A stretch of DNA of 64,000 nucleotides from Undaria pinnatifida (lineage: Eukaryota; Sar; Phaeophyceae; Laminariales; Alariaceae). The stretch lies in NCBI GenBank assembly GCA_012845835.1, contig JABAKD010000011.1:374501-438500 (forward strand). Direction: 5' to 3'. Made by a program: the position numbers and the translations under genes. Below are positions 22,485 through 33,600 of the stretch, piece after piece (positions within the stretch are counted from its first letter, which is position 1; each line of letters begins with the position of its first letter). The notes below the pieces were generated by a model that ran no database searches, was not told where the DNA came from, and saw only the letters and a list, made by a program, of their open reading frames with translations.

Positions 22485-23608
22485 TCTACCGTGTTGCTCT
22501 TCTGCTGTCATGTTGCTCTTCTGTTGTCGCGTTACCATCATGTCGCTCTTGTTATTTTACGGGAGTAAAACGACGAGAAAAGAGATGCAGGCTGAGGTTC
22601 CCCTTCACAAGAAAACATAAAAACTGGGAGCCGTTTTTGGCATGTTAATGCTGTATACGATATATCCATCATGCTCAAGCTTTTTCTGATAAGGAAGTCA
22701 CCCTCTCCCGCTTGAGAAACCCTGCCTAAGCTACTCGTAGCATGCTTGCTTCTTTCCCACGTTCACCCTTTGTTTTCGCGATGATGCGCAGTATTGCGTG
22801 CTATTCTAAAAAACTTCCAATTATGTATGGCTGAGGTGTTATCACGTTATCACTCCGTCTAACTAGTATTAGCAATAGGAAGAGAGAATGTACCTGGTAG
22901 CAATACAAGGCAGTATAAGCAACATCACGCGGCTCCTAGGCTTCCATTGCAGTGCGGCATCACGGCGAGGTGACCTTACTTAGCGGTATGAAATGGGTTT
23001 ACGTAAGTCGCCGTGGTCGCGTATCACCCCCTGTCCCCTATTCACTGAAGCTACATTTTTCTGTAGGGGAAATCTATACGTGTCCTCGCCGTTGGGCAGC
23101 TCCGCTGGCTGTCTCGCTGCCACATGTGTATTCTGGCTGATTATCCGTAAGCAGCTCAAATTGTAATTCATGCGCTAAATTATCGAAGTACGCTTTGCTG
23201 GTGAACTATCGCTGTTAATATTGGTACATTGCTGTCTCCATCTCCTCGTTTTTTTTTTTTGCGCTTTTTTTTTTTTCGCGCTGAAACTGACCGAACAGTT
23301 CAAAGCTGATTTTGGTACGGTGTGTACTATTACTATCAATGTTAATGTTCGTATAACCGGGATATCACGTGTATCCCCCCCGGGTGCATCACACCGTAAT
23401 AATTACGATATGGCAACCCCCCCCGCCCCCCGGGCGTTGTTGTCTTTCTGATGACGCTAAAGACACTAATGACACTACGGTATTCGTCACTTGGCATGTA
23501 ATACGTGAGTTGGCGTTGCTGAGGCATTGCACGATACCAGATACACGAGGAGGAGCTGCTAACTTCAAACTTTGGCCATCTGCGACCAATCACGGACTAA
23601 AAGACTAA
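22485..23608. other. no gene seen
   Basis: Short frames only. Three near-repeats of TGTTGCTCTTCTG/TCGCTCTTG occur at about 22492-22548. No exon supported. Confidence 0.35.
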
Positions 23609-23870
23609 ATCATACCGAGTATCACACACAGCTTGCAAAAATGAGTTTCGACAAAATGCTCGATCTCACAGCTGGAGTGTTTTGTTTTTTTTCTTGTAAT
23701 TTATATATTATATACAGCTTAGTCCTGACCATGGCATTAGCAGGGGGGTCACTAACCTAATGGAACGTGTATCCTTCACGACGGTATACACTCACACGCA
23801 GCTTGCAAAGCTGAGTTTCGATCAAAAAATAATCTTCGGTCGATCTCACAGCTGAAGTGTGTTTTTCACT
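23609..23870. repeat. two arm fragments of the foldback family
   Basis: 23609-23690 and 23785-23870 are direct, diverged copies of the arm of the 18885-19389 foldback element (CAGCTTGCAAA, GAGTTTCGA, GATCTCACAGCTG). Between them is AT-rich filler. Confidence 0.65.
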
Positions 23871-24486
23871 TTTTAAAATACATTGAATAATACCTGGTAT
23901 GTGATATACTACATGATATAATACATGATACAACAATCCTAAAAAGAGCAATGCTAATACACCACAGCAGTAGTTCCATCGAAAAAACGTGCAACGTGAG
24001 CTTTAACGCAGATCACTCGCACACGCTCCCAGAAAAGAAGAAATGTAAGAAAACCAAGGGAAACCCACAAAAACAGGAAAGTGTGCGCGAACCCTATATA
24101 CCTCCCTGCTCTATTAATACCTACGTCCGTTTTAGCATCGATTTAGTTCACCGCCTGCCCTTGCCCTTGCTCCACTCTTCCCTCGCATCTACTTAGCTTG
24201 GCCATCTGTGACCAATCGCAATCAAATCGACGCTCGTATATTTTAGAGGCATTTGCGTCGGACACAGGGAGGGATCGTATCAACCCAAACGAAAGCTAAA
24301 GGAGTTCCGGAAGGCGTGTTTTGTTTTCTACACAATGATCTAGACGGTGCGCATACATGACATGATGTTGTATACCAGGAGGCGTTGCCATGACCTTTTT
24401 TCGCTGTCTGCCCAACCACGACAACTGAATGACTAAAACGCGAGAATTGTGTCCGACACATTTTTGAGCGATCACAAACTAAATGA

Positions 24487-24684
24487 CTACGGCAGATGAA
24501 TACGAACAGCGGACACCCGCACCGCCCTCACGTGGTCACTCCACATCTCCACTTCAAGAAATAGAAATGCATCGGGCGCATTCGACCAATTACGATTCAC
24601 CACGTTTGGGTTCCGCGCATAGCGACAACAAAAACGACAATTATGTCACGATATTTTCCAGAGTCTACCTGGTACACCGCAGTT
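24487..24684 (+). other. possible polar exon, weak
   Basis: An ATG at 24483 opens a 67-codon frame rich in Ser, Thr, Asp and Asn (EYEQRTPAPPSRGHS, NYDSPRLGSAHSDNK). Composition suits a disordered tail and it lies just upstream of the exon at 25006, but no convincing donor was placed. Confidence 0.15.
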
Positions 24685-25005
24685 AGTCGTAGCGTGAGCG
24701 CGCAGCAGTACGAGAGTAGGACCATGCTGCGCCCGTCCCGTCCCGTACGAGTCTTTGAATTTTTGCTGTGTCGTTCGGACAACAATTTTTTCATCGCTAG
24801 AACCAGGAGTGACCGATGCAAAAATCGTCAGTTTGCTCGTCGTATTTTTTTTCCCCCCTCGAAGCTTGAAAGGGGTTAAATACCTAGACTAAACGGCGAA
24901 ATTTTGTTTCGCATGTATGTGCACACGTTGACCAAAAAATCGCGACTGAAGGGCTGAATCATACAACAACACTCGTTCTGTTTGGGACAAAAACGTTTGT
25001 TTCAG

Positions 25006-25359
25006 GCACAGGAGACGACACAGCCTGGAGCTACAGAGCTCCGGCAGGCGTGCGGCACCGCCCACACCTCTGCGCTGGAAAGAACGAGACTAACTTCAGA
25101 GAGAACCCGACACTCGACCACCTTCCCGAGATTTCCCTTGAGGGAACGCCGACGCTTAAGATCGAGCTACGAGGTGCTGTCCGAACCGCCATGTACGCAG
25201 GCAGCGCCCCGACGAGTAGTGGAAGATAGCTTCAGTGGGGGGGGGGGAGGCGGGGAACCGACCGCGACGATTGTTCAGGCGCCGCTTGTGGATATTTTGG
25301 AGAACAGATCGCCGGAGCCGATGTCGCTGAGGTCGCTGTTGCTTTACGCCAAGCGAAAC
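25006..25359 (+). CDS. exon upstream of RGS domain
   Basis: Acceptor CGTTTGTTTCAG ends at 25005; donor AAC then GTGAGTG starts at 25360; both boundaries are phase 0 and the 118 codons are open. The protein is Arg/Ser/Thr-rich, has a Gly run (SFSGGGGGGEP, from a G homopolymer) and ends SLRSLLLYAKRN. RGS domains begin with a helix of the type S-L-x-x-L-L, so this tail is a plausible start of the RGS domain completed by the exon at 28734. A short exon carrying the next helix (x-F-x-x-F-L) would be expected between them and was not found in the 3.4-kb intron. Confidence 0.55.
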
Positions 25360-25371
25360 GTGAGTGTGGGG

Positions 25372-25461
25372 CTGTTGTTGTTGTTGTTGTCGATGCTGTT
25401 GTTGTTGTTGTTGTTGCTGTTGCTGTTGCTGTTGCTGTTGTTGTTGTTGTTGTTGTTGTTT
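25372..25461. repeat. (TTG/CTG)n microsatellite
   Basis: Immediately downstream of the donor at 25360, mixed TTG and CTG units. Poly-Leu translation of this run is intronic, not coding. Confidence 0.9.
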
Positions 25462-25692
25462 GTACTAGAAGTCCTAGAGGTCCTGCCGACGATGACATCT
25501 GTTTGCGGTATTGGCGCGTACTAATGTACTAGTGTAGTATTAATAGTCCTTTTTTGACTATACACAGTAAAAGGTTACCCAATTGCCTGCCGAAACTAAG
25601 CCCTGGAAAAAACAAGACGATTTATGCACGTACCCAAATGAAGTGATAGCGTGGCCTTGGTTACTATTACTACAGCAGTACCACTAACTGGA

Positions 25693-25757
25693 TGTGCCTT
25701 GTGCCTTGTGCCTTGTGCCTTGTGCCTTGTGCCTTGTGCCTTGTGCCTTGTGCCTTG
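25693..25757. repeat. 7-bp tandem repeat
   Basis: Nine perfect copies of TGTGCCT (or its rotation). Confidence 0.95.
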
Positions 25758-26148
25758 CTGTGTTCCCCCGGTAAATACTTGCTCACACAACTAGCCCTAG
25801 AGAGGGACCACCCCCCACAAAGGAACCTCGTCGTGGAGTGTTCTTTTGCTTGGCTTCTGCTTTCCATCTTTTGGGGAGGGGAGGGGGGGGGGAGATGTTC
25901 ATCATGTCTCGCACGGACACATGCTACGGTACGACGGTATAGGTGCACCACGTCGTAGCTCTTTTCTGCCTGCTGAGGGTGGTGGCTTGATAAACTGCTC
26001 TATGCCTTTCCAAGGCCAACGCTTATTATGTTGAGCATAGAACTGAAAGTCCAACCCAATACGAAGAAAAAAAAATCCCATGGCCTACTAGGTGTACAAA
26101 ACAAGTCAATTTTTAAAAAAACAAGAACGACCTTCCAAGGTTTGTGGC

Positions 26149-26235
26149 TTAACACCTATACAACTGGAAACCCTTTTTTTACAAATTTACTTGAGTTTAG
26201 TATAGGGAGGGGTTTGGGGGCTCTAAAGGGGTTAA
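26149..26235 (+). mobile_element. piggyBac-like MITE, copy 4
   Basis: TTAA at both ends (26149-26152 and 26232-26235); inside CACCTATACAACTGG at the left and GGGGGCTCTAAAGGGG at the right. Lies in the RGS intron. Confidence 0.8.
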
Positions 26236-26316
26236 GGAGCCTTGGCCTTCCGAAAACATCAAAGCAAAAAAAGGGTATACCTGAACACCTCTATTATACA
26301 TGTCGACGGTCTAACC

Positions 26317-26404
26317 TAACCCCTTTAGAGCCCCCGAACCCCTCCCTATACTAAATCCAGGTAAATTTGACCCCAAAAAGGGTTTCCAGTTGTAAAGGGG
26401 CTAT
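26317..26404 (-). mobile_element. piggyBac-like MITE, copy 5
   Basis: Inverted copy 82 bp from copy 4: CTAACCCCTTTAGAGCCCCC at the left and CAGTTGTAAAGGGGCTA at the right. The pair faces in opposite directions and could form a composite hairpin. Confidence 0.75.
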
Positions 26405-26517
26405 GTTGTGACATCTAACCTGAACCTTTTCTTTGCTGTTTCTTGAAATTTGTCCCAGTCGATGCTGTGTAATGTGTGCGCTATTATGGTGTGCCGCCCA
26501 GTCGGGAAAAATAAGGA

Positions 26518-26730
26518 GCGGTTGGGATATTATAAAAAGGACCGTTTGGATATTAATTATTAATAATACTTAAAAAGTACACCGTTGGGATTATTGATGA
26601 AAGATTTTGAATGAAATGTTCGGATATCAATAACGTGACCGTTTGGGTATAATATGTAAAAAAATACGGTTTGGGTATTAAAAGCAAACATGCCGTTCGG
26701 ATATTTATACAAGGACCGTTTGGGTACCAG
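26518..26730. repeat. degenerate ACCGTTTGGATAT repeats
   Basis: Seven loosely spaced copies of (G)ACCGTTTGG(G/A)TAT(T/A) at 25-45 bp intervals in AT-rich sequence. Confidence 0.65.
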
Positions 26731-26946
26731 CATTCACTTACAAAAAACGATTCGATTTATTTTATCACCAGAAACGTGGCTGCCGTTCTAAAAAGGGGTA
26801 ACGATAGTTTAGGGTTTAGGATGCAGTCGGGGTCCCTCGACAATGCGGTGCCTCGGCAGATAACAATACCCGCACTAAAAGTGGCAACTCACACTACCAC
26901 GAGATATCAGAGTACTCTACAGGAGGAGCAAGGTCGTGACAAGCGA

Positions 26947-27240
26947 TTTTCACCGCACTAAGCTGCACTCCAGGGTACCGCACAAACGCGGCTTTCACCG
27001 CACTAAACTGGGGGGCCCGCACTAAAGGGTACCGCACTAACGGCATTCACCGCACTAAACTGGGAGACCGCCCTAAAGGGTACCGCACTAACGCGGCATT
27101 CGCCGCACTAAAGGGTACCGCACTAATGCGGCATTCACCGCACTAAACTGGGGAGGCGCACTAAGGGAACCGCACTAATGCGGCATTCACCGCACTAAAC
27201 TGGGGATCCGCACTGAAGGGCATATACCGCACTACCGCGG
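26947..27240. repeat. CCGCACTAA tandem array
   Basis: About five degenerate copies of a ~55-60 bp unit containing CCGCACTAAACTGGGG, GCACTAAAGGGTACC and CGCACTAACGCGGCATTC. The short motif recurs more than a dozen times. May be sub-terminal repeats of a DNA transposon. Confidence 0.8.
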
Positions 27241-27649
27241 AAGGGACCACGACTGCTCGCCCAAGTGGAAAGGACGTCGTTGTTTTCGGATTCTAATTGT
27301 TTTTGCTCTAGTATTCCGAGCTGCGGACTGCTTACCTGTGTAACCAATTGTTTTTTTTACTCTTGTAGTTTTGTTGTTCTTTTTTATAAAGTGTGAGCGG
27401 TCGACGTTGGAGCCAGCCGGTATGCCTAGAAAACGACTCAAGCAGGAGCACTTTCCAGGGAGGTTCAATCCTGCCAGAATATATTTTTTTGTCGCTCACT
27501 ATTTGTGTGCGGCAGACTATGATCGTGATCCCCAGTTCGGTTATCGTGGTCCACGGGTCGGAACAATTCTTGAAAAATGAAAAAGCGGCGCAGCCGCGAC
27601 TTCGTCGCGTTTCCCACTTGCGTTTTTTGCCGGTTTTGGGCCCGGATTG

Positions 27650-27838
27650 GGGTTAGGGTTAGGGTTGGGGTTAGGGTTGGGGTTAGGGTTAGGGTTAGGG
27701 TTAGGGTTGGGGTTGGGGTTGGGGGTGGAGTTAGGGTTGGGGTTGGGGTTGGGGTTGGGGTTAGGGTTAGGGTTGGGGTTGGGGTTGGGGTTAGGGTTGG
27801 GGTTAGGGTTGGGGTTAGGGTTGGGGTTGGGGGTTGGG
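27650..27838 (+). repeat. interstitial telomere-type array, TTAGGG/TTGGGG
   Basis: Roughly 30 units mixing TTAGGG and TTGGGG inside the intron between 25360 and 28733. It is bordered on one side by a GC-rich palindromic stretch (GCGGCGCAGCCGCG) and on the other by GGTTGGGTCGGGTCTACGCC. Similar borders flank the CCCTAA array at 46309-46368. Confidence 0.9.
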
Positions 27839-28045
27839 TCGGGTCTACGCCCGTGCCTTGACCCTATCATCGGAGATGATTCCTATAGCCTATAGCATCA
27901 ACAATCGTGGCAAACACTGAGCCCGAGCCTATTTATAGGAAAATCCATCCCAAATTAGGCTCGAAGAGGTCCTCTAGTTGGAGCTCGTGCTGCACAGCGT
28001 TGGATGGCATTTTTTTGTGATGATAATGTCGTGGCTCCAACCTTT

Positions 28046-28348
28046 TCACACGTCGGGCAGATCTAATGATGTGTATATCTGTGTATGGGAGGGCAGAGAG
28101 ATAGATCCCTGACGCGTACATGATCTGCATGGACTAGATCTTGTTGCCGGATGGGAACCGTATGATCTATCTGCATGACCTATTAGTACTACAGGTTTCC
28201 TGGATTAGATCTGTACTTCATAGATCCTGCATGATCTATCACAACGACCGGTATATGATCTGTATGATCTATATGATGTGTATGATCTAGATTATCTATA
28301 CAATCTATAGATTTATATGGTCAAGATCGTGATCTGTCGGAGGTGTGC
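28046..28348. mobile_element. GATC-rich TIR element, copy A
   Basis: Inverted ends CACACGTCGGGCAGATC and (complement) CACACCTCCGACAGATC bound ~300 bp with about 13 GATC sites, mostly as TATGATCTA/TAGATC repeats. Same ends and filling as the copies at 34422, 37055 and 37717. No coding capacity. Lies in the RGS intron. Confidence 0.75.
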
Positions 28349-28733
28349 ACTATTTGACCCGCTTAATACGCATGCCATCGTGTTATCGTGGTGACGCTTT
28401 TGTCAAATCTCTTGCAAGACTCAACAATAGCGCCGGCATATCTTTGTGCATTTTTACCAGAGGTTCCATGTCCTGCCTAACAAAATCAAACCTGCGCTTG
28501 TTGACGTTGTTACTATTACTATTACCATGTTACTATTAATAATGCAATTCCGACAGTTCTAATTTCTAATTTCTAATTTCTAATTTATTAATAGTCCGAA
28601 CTGTGATTGTTATGTTTATGTTCAATCAATCTTAACACTTTGCGTTTGTCTTGTTGACGTCTTGTTGACGTCTTGTTGACGTATTCCTACCCTTTTCGTC
28701 GCCGTTTTTTTTCTTTCTTTTTTTCACTTGCAG

Positions 28734-30017
28734 CTCATGGACGAGAACATCCTCTTCTTCCTCGAAGTGAGCTGCCTAAAATCCGCGGGCGGCGGCCAGA
28801 AGGAATACCTCTCGCACGTCAAACGCATCTACAACCTTTACATCAAACCTTCCAGCCCGCGAGAGGTGAACATCAGCGGAGACATTCACATCGCAACTTC
28901 CGCAGCCGTCCGGGACGTCTTGAGCCGCCCCCACGAAGATGACGGTAGCTGCGACAGCGACACTTCCACCAGGGTAAAAGTCGGCTCCGACGCTGAGAGT
29001 CCCAAATTAGTCGAAGCCCGAGAACGTTTGGGGGGGGGCGGGGAGGGGGAAGGGATAGCCGCGCTAGCAGCCGCGGGTCGCTTCGAAGCGCTGCGTTCCT
29101 TGAAAGCGGACGCTGCGGGCGGGGGCTTAATCGGTGGGGAGCCGGGAGGACGAGGGTGGAGGGGAACCGTCTCCGTCGCGCGAGCGGCTCGTTCCACGAA
29201 GAGACCAAATAGCCATCGGCTCGCCTCGCGCGATGGGTCTTCCTCTGAATCGTCGTACTCGTCTCCCGATGGGCGGCCACGACGACATTCTAGGTCGATA
29301 TCTCTGCCGGGTGTGAATCCTCTCTTGTTAGACGTGAAGTCGCTCACGGCTCCGCCCACCGCGGAAAGCGCGTTAGGCGATACCGCGCTAGGCGAGATTG
29401 ACGCGGTAGGCGACAGTAGCTCCGCAGGAGGCGAGCGTATCGACTCCAGTAACACGTGTGCGACTCAATTCAGCCTCGAGGAGAGCATCTGCTTTCAAGG
29501 ACCCTCGAAGGTCTCTGGGACGGCTTTGGCGACGAGCAGGAGAACACGGGAACCGTCGGCATTAGCTAGCGTCACAGACGGGGATCGCAGCACGAAGGAA
29601 CGAGAAGCACGATTAGACGGAGGAGGAGTCTCTATTAGACGCCGACGCGATCACAAGAAGTCGACCTGGATTAGCGACCCGGACGATGTTGACTTGAGAG
29701 CGCGGGTGGAGGGGGGACTGGACGCGAGCGAGGAGATTAAGAGGCTAAGTCCGGGGAGCGGGCCCGGCGGGGGGTTCGGGGATCGTTCGATTTTCGATTC
29801 GGCTCAGGGCGAGATTTACGACATTTTGAGGACGGAAGTTTATCCAAAATTTGCCGCGAACGTGCTCGCACGTAATAGGCAAGGCTCGCCGATACCCGCG
29901 ACGCAAGATGTTAATAGTAGTGGTAGTAGTGGTAGTAGCGCGAAGACGCGGGGGTCGGCGACTAGTAAGGTGAAGGTGTTGATGAAGGCCGCTTTTTTGT
30001 CCATGAGGCCCAGTTGA
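28734..30017 (+). CDS. RGS-domain protein, terminal exon
   Basis: Follows a strong acceptor (polypyrimidine then CACTTGCAG at 28733) and is open for 427 codons to TGA at 30015. RGS domains speed GTP hydrolysis on G-alpha subunits. Residues 1-60 contain the RGS core signatures ENILFFLEV, RIYNLYI and PREVNISGDIHIAT (helices 4-6). The matching C-terminal piece, FDSAQGEIYDILRTEVYPKF (helices 7-8), starts only at residue 354. Between them lie about 285 low-complexity residues rich in Gly, Ser, Arg and Asp. The frame is uninterrupted and GC-rich throughout, so the insert seems translated rather than intronic, although an unrecognised in-frame intron is not excluded. The first RGS helix and N-terminus must come from upstream exons, probably including 25006-25359. 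Confidence 0.8.
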   Translation, partial: LMDENILFFLEVSCLKSAGGGQKEYLSHVKRIYNLYIKPSSPREVNISGDIHIATSAAVRDVLSRPHEDDGSCDSDTSTRVKVGSDAESPKLVEARERLGGGGEGEGIAALAAAGRFEALRSLKADAAGGGLIGGEPGGRGWRGTVSVARAARSTKRPNSHRLASRDGSSSESSYSSPDGRPRRHSRSISLPGVNPLLLDVKSLTAPPTAESALGDTALGEIDAVGDSSSAGGERIDSSNTCATQFSLEESICFQGPSKVSGTALATSRRTREPSALASVTDGDRSTKEREARLDGGGVSIRRRRDHKKSTWISDPDDVDLRARVEGGLDASEEIKRLSPGSGPGGGFGDRSIFDSAQGEIYDILRTEVYPKFAANVLARNRQGSPIPATQDVNSSGSSGSSAKTRGSATSKVKVLMKAAFLSMRPS

Positions 30018-32789
30018 ACGGGGTGGGGGGCGGGGGCGGCTGTAATCGTTGTCTTGCATGGTCGTAATCTGTTTAAGGGGGTCGGGAGTGTATTTGTGTC
30101 ATGCGTGGCCGTAGTCTGTTGAAGGGGGGTGTGTATAACCAGCGTATCATGTGCATGGCCGTAATCCTTAGGAGCGTAGACCCTCGCCTCCTTGCGCTGC
30201 CGGACGGACCACGTCGGATTTTTACCGCCCAGGCAGACATTGCCTGCGCCAAGGGCCACGCCCCGTGAGGTGCTCGGCGAGTCGCGTGAAGGTGGACTTG
30301 CATCTTGAGCGGGGGTGGTTGTGGTGTTGTCGACCAAGGCGAGCGAGATATAGAAGAATATTTTATTTTGCGTTTTCCTGCGTGAGACGCCTTTTTTTTT
30401 TTTTTTTTTTTAATCCCCCTTTTTATCATCTCGCTGGTGGTGGAGGGTGGGAATGGAGTTTGCAATGCGTACATAGTAAACGACGTGTAGTAGAGTTTGA
30501 ACTCGATTGTGTGTTGCAGCGATTGTTTTGTTTGAAGGGTTCGCTTGTCAGTTTGGTGTGTGAGTGTGTACTGGATATAATTCCGGCACACTTGGTATGT
30601 GAAGGCGACGCGACGTACCCCTACCGCCTGTAGGGTACCAGTGGTCCTAAAACATAAAGACCGTTTGGTAGTTTTTTTAGTATCCAAAACTGTCCGTGTA
30701 TTTCCAGCCCGAGTGGTGAGCGACAAAGGGGGACGCTGTTGGTCTATATCCAGGAGTACTTTAGGGAGGCAAGTAGTTTTTAGCAGGGTTTTTACGTGGA
30801 CAATGCCGGGCGATTTCCGCGTTGTCCGGACAAGCTGGAAACAGGCTTTTACGCGGACACTAGTGGATGATTTTCGTGTTAGATGAGCCTACTGTCAAGT
30901 TCGAGCGTGCGCTTGTAAATTTGGGATCGGTTGCGGTTTGGGTAACCCGTCGAGCGAATACTTTGTTGTTGGGTTCGCCATTGTTGGGTTCGGGCGTGCG
31001 TAGCGGTAGCAGCGTTTGGGGGGTGTGTGTGCTGTGCTGTGAGCCGTTGACAGAATACTATTAATACTACACACTACTGTCGACTTCGAACCTACGTTAA
31101 AGTGTTTTTCTTTTTTTTTGGGGGGGGAAGGTGTCATGTGTGTACCGTACAACGCGCGCAAGAGATGTATCGCACAAGAGATGTATCGCACACAGCATGC
31201 CACAACAGAAGAAGTGGCACTTTTGTTGGCTTGAAAACTTTTCGGCACATGAACGTTTTTGGTCCTTAACACCCTCCTTAGCCCGAAATCGTGGGAATTT
31301 CGTTCTTTTTTGCCCCAAATTCGTCCGAATTCTTCTTTTTTTCGTGAGTGTTTTCGTTGAGTGCCTATCCAGTCCATGGGATTGATTTGTTCATCATCAG
31401 GTATCACATTTTATTCCTCCCCCCCCCAAATCGGTTTTGGTGGGACAGGCATAGATAGACCTCCTTCAGTGAGGGCAGTAGCGTTTCACAATAAAAAAGG
31501 GTGCAGCCTCTCTATTGCGGCGTGCGTCAAAGCCGATTTTCGCCGAAACTGGGTGGGGGCGGGGGGGGGGGGAAGGGGCAGGCACACCCACGCATCGAAA
31601 ACGGCGGCTTTTGTGGCAAGACCTCGTCCTGATGTTTTCATAGACATGTAGACGCGTCGCTTCGCCTTTTCTTGTACTCTTCCGATTCTCGCGAGAATAA
31701 ATCAGCTTCGAAAATCGTCGTAGCCGGAGGGGGGGTGTTTCCTTGCGCGTTACGCGCTAACCCGACGAGCGAAAAAATGTTGTTGGAGTTTGACCGTTTG
31801 ACCGTGCGTTGAAGATTGGCGGGAGGGGGGGGGGGGGGGGTGCTGTGCGTATCTTTTTGTTAGCGCAGGACGTAGTAGAACATTGGGGCGGGGTGCGTGC
31901 TGTGCGTAGTAACAACGTCGCGCGAAGGCTTGTGTTGAGTTTGAGCGGGACGTAGGAGATTGGGGAGGGGGGGGTGTTGTGCTGTGACCCGCCGAGATAG
32001 TGCCACCTTAACAAATTGAGCGTCAGGTAAGAGTTTAGGGAGCAAGTGCTGTGTTTTAACCCCGTCCAAGCCTTTTTTAAGACTCGCGGCACAAAGAGCT
32101 TGACGGGGGAGTGGGTGTCCTGTGCGTGTATTCCGGTCGAGCAAAAACTGCCGAGATCAGCGCACAAAAAGAGCAAAAAAAATGTTTCAACTATTTACTC
32201 TATGCATCGCCGAAGTATCATCGCAACCCGCGGTAATGCGCGGGGCGGTCGGTGTACGTAGTGAGTAGGATGGCGTGTGGCCGGGTGACGGGGTTCATGG
32301 TTGGTATTGCAAAATGCCATAAAAGGAGACATGGTCGAAAACGTGGCGCCGCCAAGGGTGTAGAGCCGAGTGTTCCACACTAAAATCTAGTAGTTTGGAG
32401 ACTCGGTCAAGGTGGATTTCGCTTGTCTGTCTCGGAGTCAGTCAAGGCAGATTTGCTCTCTGTCAAGGGTGTACTGGTAAAAAAGGTCGAGTGTTCTTCA
32501 CTAAACATGTAAAATCTACCAGGGAATAGTTTCGTGTGTGAGCCAAGGCAGATTTGCTGCTTATCAGGGGGGGAAAGCAAAGTGCTGCTGCTATCCGCTG
32601 ACATCTTAGATTGGGGTAGTGTGTCCTAAAAAACAGAGAAGAGATGAATTGTTAAGTGAAAAAGGCGGTGGAATGTACATGGGGAGCGGGCCGGCGTAAG
32701 AGAGATGAATGCAAAACAAGTTTTGGCATAATCACACGAACGAGGTATTTCATCGTGGAGAACATGCCCATCCTGTCAAGTGTGTTATC
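30018..32789. other. no gene seen
   Basis: Intergenic-looking between the convergent RGS and CFAP298 genes. It holds several homopolymer runs, an ATGTATCGCACA direct repeat near 31162-31195, and a degenerate repeat at 32375-32580 (CACTAAA..TCTA, GGCAGATTTGCT twice). Overlapping frames on both strands give no recognisable protein. Confidence 0.4.
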
Positions 32790-33053
32790 TCACGGGAGAG
32801 CGAGTGCGTTCTTAGCTATTCTCTCTATACCCATAGCGTCGTTGGCGCTTGGGCACGTTGCGCACACCCCGGCCGGAAACTGTGACTTGACCATGTCATA
32901 ATGCGTCAGGGGTTTCGCTGAACCCGTCGCCCCAATGCGCGGCCAAAAACCGAGGAAATGCGAGGAACACGGTCCTTGCTCGCGTGGATGGAAGTTTGCA
33001 CGCTGGGGGTTTCCCCGCGTTAAATGCCCTCCAGGAGGAAATACCACGAAGCA
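32790..33053 (-). CDS. candidate exon, unidentified protein
   Basis: Minus strand: acceptor ACGTGCTTTGCAG is followed by an open frame of 87 codons with balanced composition (HLTRGNPQRANFHPREQG; CSSHFLGFWPRIGATG; HYDMVKSQFPAGVCATC; MGIERIAKNAL), ending in TGA at 32790-32792, where CCC then GTGAGA could alternatively be a donor. Cys and aromatic residues suggest a folded, perhaps secreted enzyme, but I do not recognise the family. The neighbouring block at 33245 may be from the same gene; direct phase joining does not work, so an exon would be missing between them. Confidence 0.4.
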   Translation of the reverse strand, partial: CFVVFPPGGHLTRGNPQRANFHPREQGPCSSHFLGFWPRIGATGSAKPLTHYDMVKSQFPAGVCATCPSANDAMGIERIAKNALALP

Positions 33054-33244
33054 CTGCAAAGCACGTTTATGTACTCCTTTCTCCGGTACTATAGCGCGCG
33101 CCCTTAAAAAGATAAAATCGAATTCAATATCCTGCAATATGTACAAAACTCCCCATCCCAGCCCCCACGATATAACATGATACCACCCCGTCCCAGTCCA
33201 TCAAGTAATTCGACGCTGTCAACCGCATGCAAGAAAGCACTCAC

Positions 33245-33600
33245 AAGGTGCCGAAGTCAGCCTCAAAAGCGGTTCTTAGCAGGACGCAGCTCTCACCCTT
33301 CATGCGACTGGCCGAGCACCCCACGGAGCTTCGCATTGGTACAAGCAACGCCTGCCTGGCTTCAGTACAAACCCGACGCGCTCCCGCCCCGGCGTCGTAG
33401 AGATGCCAGGGGTTGTGGTCATGGAAGATATGAGTGCCCTCCCCCCCCAACTCCACGTTTTGTCCACCTGCAGACAATGCTCATCTTCAGGTAGCATGCC
33501 CTTCGCATCAGCAGCAGCAGAGTTGCAGTTCCACCCGCCTTTCTGGACGCCAAAACAAAACGTCTCCGTCGCCGAACCAAACCGAGAGGCGACAGATGCA
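33245..33600 (-). pseudogene. unidentified exon with C-run frameshift
   Basis: On the minus strand one frame reads ASVASRFGSATETFCFG, GGWNCNSAAADAKG and EDEHCLQVDKTWSWGG up to a run of eight G (33441-33448 on plus); the next frame continues EGTHIFHDHNPWHLYDAG, RRVCTEARQALLVP and CVLLRTAFEADFG to a strong donor (TT then GTGAGTG at 33244). Coding quality on both sides and the switch exactly at a homopolymer suggest one exon broken by an indel, either real or a sequencing error. Function not recognised; the Cys/Trp/His-rich content suggests an extracytoplasmic enzyme. Confidence 0.4.

Noticed and set aside
27541..27895. Long frames of repeated Pro-Asn, Gly-Leu or Val-Arg
   Set aside because: They are translations of the TTAGGG/TTGGGG array in different frames.
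28873..29455. Minus-strand frames opposite the RGS exon
   Set aside because: The plus frame has recognisable RGS motifs at both ends; the others are GC-rich shadows.
30073..30726. 217-codon minus frame downstream of the RGS gene
   Set aside because: Contains a poly-Lys homopolymer and overlaps other equally long frames; no family signal.
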